Shown: positions 56,379-64,000 of the stretch, one piece after another | Layout: each line of letters begins with the position of its first letter | How positions within the stretch are numbered: position 1 is the first letter of the stretch | NCBI GenBank assembly: GCA_964016985.1 | Contig: OZ024833.1 | Span: 57,673,463-57,737,462, forward strand | Length of the DNA stretch: 64,000 nucleotides | Reading direction: 5' to 3' | Source of the DNA: Anodontia alba | Lineage: Eukaryota; Mollusca; Bivalvia; Lucinida; Lucinidae | Translations under genes and position numbers: made by a program | The notes under the pieces: model-generated | Database searches by the model: none | What the model was told of the DNA's origin: nothing | The model's input: the letters and a program-made list of their open reading frames with translations, nothing else

Positions 56379-56483
56379 GAATTAGAAGCTGAGAGAGTAA
56401 AGCTGATCGAAGATGTGACGGGTAACAAGAGAAAGATGAAGGAGTTGGAAGATAATCTACTCTATAAACTCACCAGTACAAAG
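56379..56483 (+). CDS. DNAH5/DNAH8: Dynein heavy chain exon: buttress-side helix after AAA5
   Basis: The exon has 35 codons from ELEAERVKL to [10 protein letters not shown], phase 0, with acceptor ttgtag and donor [16 protein letters not shown] is the usual helix here. The next expected exon (beginning GSLVDD in relatives) was looked for in the remaining 7.5 kb and not seen, so the last intron runs past the window. Confidence 0.94.
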
Positions 56484-56972
56484 GTAGGTGACCAATGCTT
56501 CAGGGATTTATTATTAGATGCAGATATTAATGTTTTTTATTCTCAATAAAAGATGTTTTAATGGCTCTTTCATAAATAATTCTGATTTTTAGCTCACCTG
56601 AGCCTTTGCTCACTGGTTAGTACATAGTATGATAAGACGCTGTTGTCGTCTGTAGTCTGTCATCTGTCAACATTTTCAAACATCTTCTCCTCTGAAACCA
56701 CTGGGCTGATTGAAGTCAAATTTCATGTAAAGCCTCCTTGGGACGGCGGAACGAAAGTTTGTTCAAATGGTTCAGGTCACATGACCAAGATGGCAGCCAT
56801 GACCATATATGGTAAAAACCCTTCAAAAATCTTTGGAACCTGTGAGCTGATTCTCTTGTAACTAGGTATGTAGCATTGAGGACTTGGGCCCATCATACTT
56901 TGTTAAAATGATGACTCTGGGTTGACCTTGACCCATTTTACGCCAAGGTCAAATTTGGTCCCTAATGCTTTT

Positions 56973-59382
56973 TGTCGCACCTGCTTGTAGCAGGGTGTGA
57001 TATAGGCGTCTGATTTTCCATCCGTCCGTCCGTCTGTCAACATTTACGTCGAGGTTCGACATTTATGTCAAAGTTAGTATTCTAATCAACTACAAGACTA
57101 AACAACCATCAAACCTTGCACAAAACATCTGCCTGACCTCCTGACTTTGCGACATAGGCGTCCGCTTTTCGGTTCGTCTGTCTGTTCGTCCGTCTATCTG
57201 TCAACATTTATGTCGAAGTTCGACATTTATGTCAAAGTTGGTATTCTAATCAACTACAAGACTAAACAACCATCAAACCTTGCATGAAACATCTCCCTGA
57301 CCTCCTGACTTTGCGACATAGGTGACCGCTTTTCTGTTCGTCTGTCGGTTCGTCCGTCCATCTGTCTGTCTGTTAACAGTTCTGTTATATCGAAGTTTGA
57401 CATTTATGTCAAAGTTAGTATTCTAATCAACTACAAGACTAAACAACAATCAAACCTTGCATGAAACATCTCTCTGACCTCCTGACTTTGCTACATAGGC
57501 ATCCGCTTTTCTGTTCGTCTGTCCGTTTGTCCATCTGTCCGTCTGTTTACATTAATGTCGAAGTTCGACATTTATGTCAAAGTTAGTATACTTATCAATT
57601 ACAAGACTAAACAACCATCAAACCTTGCAAGAAACATCTCCCTGACCTCCTGACGTTGCGACATAGGCGTCCACTTTTCCGTTCATCTGTCTGTTTGTCC
57701 ATCCGTCGTCTGTCAACATTTATGTCAAAGTTCGACATTTATGTCAAAGTTAGTATTCTAATCAACTACAAGACTAAACAACCATCAAACCTTGCATGAA
57801 TCATCTCCCTGACTTCCTGACTTTGCGACATAGGCATCCCCTTTTCAGTTCGTCCATCCGTTTGTCGGTCCGTCTGTCTCAACATATATCTGGAAGTCGA
57901 CATTTACGTCAAAGTTAGTATTCTAATTAACTACAATTCTACAACAACCATCATACCTTGCATGACACATCTCCCTGACCTTCTGACTTGGCAGGTATAT
58001 TGACCCAGTGGCCTTGACCTATATTTTGCGCTCCAGTGACTTTGACACAATTTACGTTGACATTCCAGATCTTCTCAACTATAAGGCGTGCAACTATCAA
58101 ACCTTGCATAGTGCTTCTCCTAGATGTACTGACTTGGCAGGTACCTTGACCCGGTGACCTTGACCTATATTTTGCACTCCAGTGACTGACACATTTGCGT
58201 CGACGTTAGATATCTCCTCAACTATAAGGCCTACAACCATCAAACCTTGCAAAGTGCTTCTTCTCAATGTACTGACTCCGCAGATACCTTGACCTGGTGA
58301 CCTTGACCTACATTTTGGCTGCTGTGACTTTGACATAATTTACGTCTACATTCCAGATCTCCTCAAGTGTAAGACCTTTAGCCACCAAACCTTGCATAGT
58401 GCTTCTCCTAGATGTACTGACTCGACAGGTATCTTGACCCGGTGACCTTTACCTATATTTTGCGCTCCAGTGCCTTTTACACAGTTTACGTCGACGTTCA
58501 ATATCTCCTCAACTATAAGGCCTACAATCACCAAACCTTGCATAGTGCCTCTCCTCAATGTACGGACTCCGCAGGTACCATGACTCGGTGACCTTGACCT
58601 ATATTTCACGCTTCATTCACATTTACACCTTTTATGTCACCCTTCCATATGTCTGAATAAGCAGGTACCTTGACTCGTGACCTTCACCTATATTTCACGC
58701 TTCATTCACATTTACACCTTTTTATGTCACCCTTCCATATGTCCTGAACTGTAAGGCCTTCAACCACCAAACCTTGTATAGTGCTTCTTCTCGATGTACT
58801 GACTCAGCAGGTACCTTGACCTGGTGACTTGACCTATATTTTGCGCTCCAGTGACTTTGACACATTTTACGTTGATGTTCGGTATCTACTCAAATATAAG
58901 ACCTACAACCACTAAACCTTGCATAGTGCTTCACCTCATTGCACTGGCTTGGCAGGTACCTTGACCCGGTGACCTTGACCATTTTACATTGATGTTGGAT
59001 AACTCCTCAACTATAAGGCCTACAACCACCATATCTTGCATAGTGCTTCTCCTTGATGTACTGACTTAGCAGGTATCTTGACCAGGTGACCTTGACCTAT
59101 ATTTCATGCTCCAGTGACTTTTACACATTTTACATCGACGTTCCATTATCATTGGGCTGTATAATACACAAAGTCAGTGCTGAAGATATAGCCATTAGAG
59201 GGAATGGCACTGGCCTGGAATATATGTGCCCCACTAAGCACTTTGTCTACATTTTTTTCAACCCAGTTTACCAACTAAGCACTGCTAAGAATGAAATAAA
59301 CTTATTTAATAACCACGTTCTCATTGTGGCTCCGGTGACTTTTGCCCCAGCAGGTGCGACGACGCCTTCCGCTGAATTCTTG
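56973..59382 (+). mobile_element. Tandem-core hairpin element, TCGCACCTGC family, copy 1
   Basis: The head is TGTCGCACCTGCTTGTAGCA / GGGTGTGATATAGGCG followed by TCCGTCCGTCCGTC. The first array has units of about 165 bp (TTATGTCAAAGTTAGTATTC). The second has units of about 140 bp (GGTACCTTGACCCGGTGACC). A unique block of about 200 bp comes next, then CAGCAGGTGCGACGACGCC, the TTCCGCTGAA palindrome and TTCTTGT. The host reads CTAATGCTTTT before and GTATGGG after, matching the uninterrupted GGCTTTTGTATGG at about 61808. Confidence 0.85.
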
Positions 59383-59559
59383 TGTATGGGAAAAAGTGGA
59401 AATTGTTACTTTTTTTAAAACCTATTGTTCCTTGTGAACTTAAAGTTGGTATATGTCATCGGCTAAATGAGTAAATGAAGCTGCACGGGTACCAAAGGTC
59501 AAGGTCACTCAGTGACCTTGGTAAAAGTCACTCGGATATCGGAATTAAAATATGTTTTT

Positions 59560-61528
59560 TATCGCACCTGCTTGTAGCAGGGTGCGATATAGGCGTCCGA
59601 TTTTTCGATCGTCTGTCAACATTTATGTCAGAGTTAGTATTCTAATCAACTACAAGACTAAACAAACATCAAACCTTGCATAAAACATCTCCTTGACCTC
59701 CTGACAATGCGACATAGGCGTCCGCTTTTCCATATGTCTGTCCATTTGTCCGTCCGTCTGTCAACATTTATGTCGAAGTTCGACATTTATGTCAAAGTTA
59801 GTATTTTAATCAACTACAAGACTAAACAACCATCAAACCTTGCATGAAACATCTCCCTGACCTCCCGACTTTACGACATAGGTGCCCACTTTTCCATTCG
59901 TCTGTCTGTTCGTCCGTCCATCTGTTAACAGTTCTGTTATGTCGAAGTTCGACATTTATGTCAAAGTTGGTATTCTAATCAACTACAAGACTAAACAACC
60001 ATCAAACCTTGTATGAAACATCTCCCTGACCTCCTGACTGCGACATAGGTGCCCGTTTTTCCATTCGTCTGTCCGTTCGTCCGTCCGTCTGTCTGTTAAC
60101 AGTTCTGTTATGTCGAAGTTCGACATTTACGTCAAAGTTGGTATTCTAATCAACTACAACTCTACAACAACCATCATACCTTGCATGACACATCTCCCTG
60201 ACCTCCTGACTTGGCAGGTATGTTGACCCAGTGACCTTGACCTATATTTTGCGCTCCATTGACGTTGACAATTTACGTTGACGTTCCAGATCTTCTCAAC
60301 TATAAGGCGTACAACTACCAAACCTTGCATAGTGCTTCTCCTAGATGTACTGACTTGGCAGGTACCTTGACCCGGTGACCTTGACCTATATTTTGCGCTC
60401 CAGTGACTTTTCATATTTTACGTCGACTTTCGATATCTCCTCAACTATAAGGCCTACAACCATCAAACCTTGCAAAGTGCTTCTTCTCAATGTACTGATT
60501 TGGCAGATACCTTGACCTGGTGACCTTGACCTATGTTTTGGCTGCAGTGACTTTGACATAATTTACGTCAACGTTCCAGATCTCCTCAAGTGTAAGACCT
60601 CTAGCCACCAAACCTTGCGTAGTGCTTCTCCTAGATGTACTGACTCGGCAGGTATCTTGACCCGGTGACCTTGACCTATACTTTGCACTCCAGTGCTTTT
60701 ACACATTTTACGTCAACGTTCAATATCTTCTCAACTATAAGGCCTACAATCAACAAACCTTGCATAGTGCTTCTCCTCAATGTACGGACTCTGCAGGTAC
60801 CTTGACTGGGTGACCTTGACCTTTATTTCATGCTCCATTGACTTTTACAGCTTTTACGTCACCCTTCCATATGTCCTCAACTGTAAGGCCTTCAACCACC
60901 AAACCTTATATAGCACTTCTTTTCGATGTACTGACTCGGCAGGTACCTTGACATGGTGACCTTGACCTATATTGTGCACTCCAGTGACTTTGACACATTT
61001 TATGTTGATGTTCGGTATCTCCTCAAATATAAGACCTACAACCACTAAACCTTGCATAGTGCTTCACCTCATTGCACTAGCTTGGCAGGTACCTTGACCC
61101 GGTGACCTTGACCTATATTTGACACATTTTACGTTGATGTTTGATAACTCCTCAACTATAAGGCCTACAACCACCATACTTTGCATTATGCTTCTCCTTG
61201 ATGTACTGAATTAGCAGGTACCTTGACCCGTGACCTTGACCTATATTTCATGCTCCAGTGACTTTTACACATTTTACGTCAACGTTCCATTATCATTGGG
61301 CTGTATGATACTAAAAGTCAGTGCTGAAGATATAGCCATTAGAGGGAATGGGACTGGCCTGGAATATATGTGCCCCACTAGGCACTTTGTCTACATTTTT
61401 TTCAACCCAGTTTTCCGACTAAGCACTGCTAAGAATGAAATAAACTTATTTAATAATCATGTTCTGATTGTGGCTCCTGTGACTTTTGCCCCAGCAGGTG
61501 CGATGACGCCTTCCGCGGAATTCTTGTT
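59560..61528 (+). mobile_element. Tandem-core hairpin element, TCGCACCTGC family, copy 2
   Basis: A near duplicate of 56973-59382, same orientation, 177 bp downstream, with fewer first-array units. It has head TATCGCACCTGCTTGTAGCA, tail CAGCAGGTGCGATGACGCC, palindrome TTCCGCGGAA and TTCTTGTTTT. The unique block before the tail is about 95% identical to that of copy 1. In both copies a frame of about 100 codons crosses this block, but it starts within the repeat unit and shows no known domain. Confidence 0.85.
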
Positions 61529-62633
61529 TTAAAACAGCTGGGCAAACTGAAGCCAAATTTCATATGAAGCCTTTATGGCATGGAGGAAAGAAAGTTTGTT
61601 CAAATGGTCCAGGTCATATGACCAAGATGGCTACCATGACCATATAAGATAAAAACCCTTCAAAAATCTTCTGAGAAACAGAATGGTTGATGACCTTGAA
61701 ACTTGGTATGCAGCATTGGGGACTCGGGTCCTACCAAGTTTGTTCAAATGGTGACTCTTGGTTGTCCTTGACCTGTTTTACGTCAATGCCAAGTTTGGTC
61801 ACTTAGGCTTTTGTATGGAAAAAAAGCCTAACGGTTGATTTTTCAGGTTCTGTTGTAGCCTGTGACATCAAAGTTGATATATGCAAACAGCGAAATGAAC
61901 TTTTAAGGATACCAAAGGTCAAGGTCATTTACTGACCTTTATCCTAGTTTCCTAAGATGGAGTATTGTTAACTTCTTCTCCTCTTAAACTACTGGGCTGA
62001 TTAAAACCAAATTACATGCGGAGCCTGTATGGGATGGGAGAAAGAAAGCCTGTTCATTGGACCTTACTCACATGACCAAGATGGCCACCATGCCCATATG
62101 TGGTAAAAACCCTTTGGAAATCTCAGGAACTGAATGGTAGATGACCTTTAAACTTGGTATGCAGCATTGGGAGTTGGGCCTTATAATGTTTGGTTGACCT
62201 TGACCTAAATGTATTCTATGTTAAGGTCAAATTCGGTCACTGAGGTTTTTGTGTGGTAAAAAGGCCAATTAGTGGCACACCGGAGCATCTGGCTCACTGG
62301 TAAGCTTATAATGAATAGCTCTGTTGTCATCTGTAGTCTGTCGTCTGTTAACATTTTCAAATATCTTCACCTCTGAAACCACAGGGTCGAATGAAGTCAA
62401 ATTTCATGTAGAGCCTTCCTGGGCTGGACTGGAGGTAAAAATCTAGGAGACCTTACAAAAATTTTTCGTATCTGTATATCTTTACAGCCACATACCACTA
62501 AGCATATTAATGGTCTATGGGCTATTCTTTCATGACCAAGTTTATTTCAATATACACTCAACATTCAGGTGGGTAGTCAGGACCATTGGGTCTCTGTTTT
62601 TTTTTTGTTTTTGTTTTTTTTTTTTTGTTTTTT

Positions 62634-64000
62634 TTTTAGCTCACCTATATTAAACCCTTGACTGTATTGTGATAGGAATTTCTCTGAAAGTGATAGCATG
62701 GTGATAGTCATAATTTGGCATGATAGTCAGCCTAATAAATGGTCAGCCTGAAATAAATGAACCTTTGTTGAATGAATTATAAAACTTCAAAAACCAAACC
62801 AGCATATCCTCTGGACAGGTAGCCACATTTTTTTAAGACAAGAGGCCAACACGCAACGACTTGCTCACCTCACTCTATCAAGCCTTATTTTCTCAAGAAA
62901 AAAAAAACATTAAAAATGTTGTCTGCTGCAGTTGTCATTAGCACTTAAAGGGTTAACAAATATCACCTGTCTTTGCTCCAGTTCAGCTTATGCCATGGCC
63001 TGTTGTCGTCCATTGTCCGTCCATCCGTCATCAGTCGGTCATTAGCTTTTCACTTTTTTGACATCTCCTCCAGAACCATAAGTTGGATTGAGCTAAAACT
63101 TAGTGGGATGCATTGTGGCAACATGGAGATTCAGAATTGCTAAAATCGTTCCGTTCCGATATCTTTAAATTCTTCAATTGACATCTCCTCCCAAACCATA
63201 AGTCAGATTGAGCTGAAACTTGATGGGTAGCATTGGAGCGACATAGAAATTTAGAATTGCTAAAATCGTTCCGTTCCGATATCTAAGATGGCCGCTTGAA
63301 ATTCTTCAGACAACATATCCTCCCAAATCGTAAGTCGGATTGAGTCAAAACTTGAAGGGAGGCATTGCAGTGACACAGAGATTCAGAATTGCTAAAATGG
63401 TTCGTTCCAAAATCCAGGGTGGCAGCCATGGCAGCCTTCTTTAAATTCTTCAGACGACATCACCTCCCAAACCATAAGTCAGATTGAGATGAACTTGATT
63501 GGAAGCATCGGAGCATTATAGAGATTCGAAAATGCTAAATTTGTTCTGTTCTGATATCCAAGATGGCCGCCATGGAGGCTGCTTGAAACGACATCTGCTC
63601 TGGAACAGTATGTTGGATTAAGCTGAAACTTGGTGGAGGCATTTGGGAGTCATGGAGATTCAGACCTGCTAAAATCATTCCATTCCGACATCCAAGATAG
63701 CTACCACGGGGGCCATCTTGAAATTCTTCAAAAGACATCTCCTCCCAAACCGTAATACGGATTGAGCCCAAACTTGATGGGAGGCATCGGAGCAACAGAG
63801 ATTCAGAATTGCTGAACTATTTCAGTCCAGTATCTGAGATAGCCTTCAAGGTGGCTATCTTGAAAATCTTCAAATCTCATCTGCTCCCGAATGGTAAGTC
63901 AGAGTGAGCCAAAACTTGGTGGGAGGCATTGGGGTGACATGGAGATTCAGAATTGCTAAAAACATTTTGTTATGATATCCATGATGGCTGCCATGGTGGC
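62634..64000 (+). repeat. Tandem-core repeats at the right edge
   Basis: A head TTTAGCTCACCTATATTAAA lies at 62634. Near 62920-62957 there is a TTAA-flanked hairpin element end (GCACTTAAAGGGTTAAC). From about 62975 a new array begins with GTTGTCGTCCATTGTCCGTCC and units of roughly 130-140 bp (CAGAATTGCTAAAATCGTTC, TCCAAGATGGCCGCCATGG, GAAATTCTTCAGACGACATC, GGATTGAGCTGAAACTTG). It continues past the window. No dynein exon was found here. Confidence 0.65.

Larger units (their letters stand above)
3987..56483 (+). other. DNAH5/DNAH8: Axonemal dynein heavy chain gene, partial (9 exons)
   Basis: This is a partial gene for an outer-arm axonemal dynein heavy chain, the ATP-driven motor of cilia and flagella. 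Nine exons of 216, 138, 128, 169, 156, 156, 90, 93 and 105 bp total 1251 bp, exactly 417 codons, and each is bounded by AG and GT. The order is second half of the microtubule-binding domain, CC2 of the stalk, AAA5, then the AAA5-AAA6 stretch. Phrases such as [29 protein letters not shown] and [17 protein letters not shown] are hallmarks of the DNAH5/DNAH8 subfamily. Introns are 16.3, 0.5, 14.2, 8.6, 4.1, 1.3, 1.1 and 5.0 kb, and a last one exceeds 7.5 kb. All are phase 0 except the third, which is phase 2. The motor core (AAA1-AAA4) must lie upstream and the C-terminal part downstream. Which of the two vertebrate paralogues it matches best cannot be decided here. Confidence 0.95.
56591..62597 (+). 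mobile_element. Tandem-core hairpin element, AGCTCACC family, hosting two others
   Basis: The head is AGCTCACCTGAGCCTTTGCTC at 56591. The 3' end is CAGGTGGGTAGTCAG with hairpin GACCATTGGGTC and TCTGTTTT at about 62597. Own core pieces (CCAAGATGGCAGCCATGACC, CATATATGGTAAAAACCC, CCAAGGTCAAATTTGGTC) lie at 56640-56972, 59383-59559 and 61529-62560. The rest is two nested elements. Confidence 0.75.

Noticed and set aside
59086..61532. Matching frames of about 100 codons in the two nested copies, which could be a conserved small protein
   Set aside because: They start inside the tandem unit, have no known domain, and are similar simply because the DNA copies are about 95% identical. I saw no sign of selection for protein.
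4399..64000. Regular direct repeats that might suggest a CRISPR array or centromeric satellite
   Set aside because: Units are 128-190 bp, degenerate, without unique spacers, and bounded by transposon-like ends. The host is a eukaryote and the arrays are too short and varied for centromeric DNA.
56484..64000. The next dynein exon (GSLVDD segment)
   Set aside because: I looked through the + strand frames and saw no match. The whole stretch is explained by nested repeats, so the exon is probably outside the window.

Overview
This window reads as about 64 kb of a metazoan nuclear genome, most likely a bivalve mollusc. It has long AT-rich introns, no prokaryotic gene packing, one spliced host gene, and a very dense load of mobile elements of a kind common in bivalves: tandem-core elements with terminal hairpins, tRNA-derived SINEs, and foldback elements with GCAAACAG ends. 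The assignment to bivalves is inference from repeat style. I could not run a search.

The only host gene I can support is the 3' third of an axonemal dynein heavy chain of the DNAH5/DNAH8 (outer-arm) type on the + strand. Nine exons between 3987 and 56483 join in frame to 417 codons. They cover the second half of the microtubule-binding domain, coiled coil CC2, AAA5 and the start of the AAA5-AAA6 region. All nine have canonical AG/GT borders. Both ends of the gene lie outside the window.

Region by region. 1-1216: 5' end of a Ty1/copia-like LTR retrotransposon on the - strand, with LTR, an initiator-tRNA-Met-type primer site and an uninterrupted gag that runs off the left edge. 1300-3690: decayed Penelope-like reverse transcriptase. 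Intron at 4203-20468: tandem-core elements, a TA-target DNA transposon nested in another, foldback elements, an array with GATGGCC motifs split by a SINE, and a 4.5 kb inverted repeat at 15.2-19.8 kb. Intron at 21271-35512: a 6 kb Ty3/gypsy element (22139-28137) with 173-bp LTRs, a TGTCT target duplication and a nested insertion, then a 5 kb stack of tandem-core elements. Intron at 35682-44285: an intact-ended TA-target element (37369-38408), tandem-core repeats and a broken mariner. The later introns hold further tandem-core elements. Two near-duplicate copies (56973-59382 and 59560-61528) sit inside a third.

The main structural result is a shared blueprint in at least eight sequence-unrelated repeat families. 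Each has a 5' hairpin that includes a short terminal motif, then a tandem core of about 128-190 bp units, then an inverted copy of the 5' motif, a short 3' hairpin and a final CTTGTT or CTAGTTT. Two insertions can be checked inside the window against uninterrupted repeat units and fall at a T-T junction. This matches what is known of Helentron-type rolling-circle elements and their non-autonomous derivatives.
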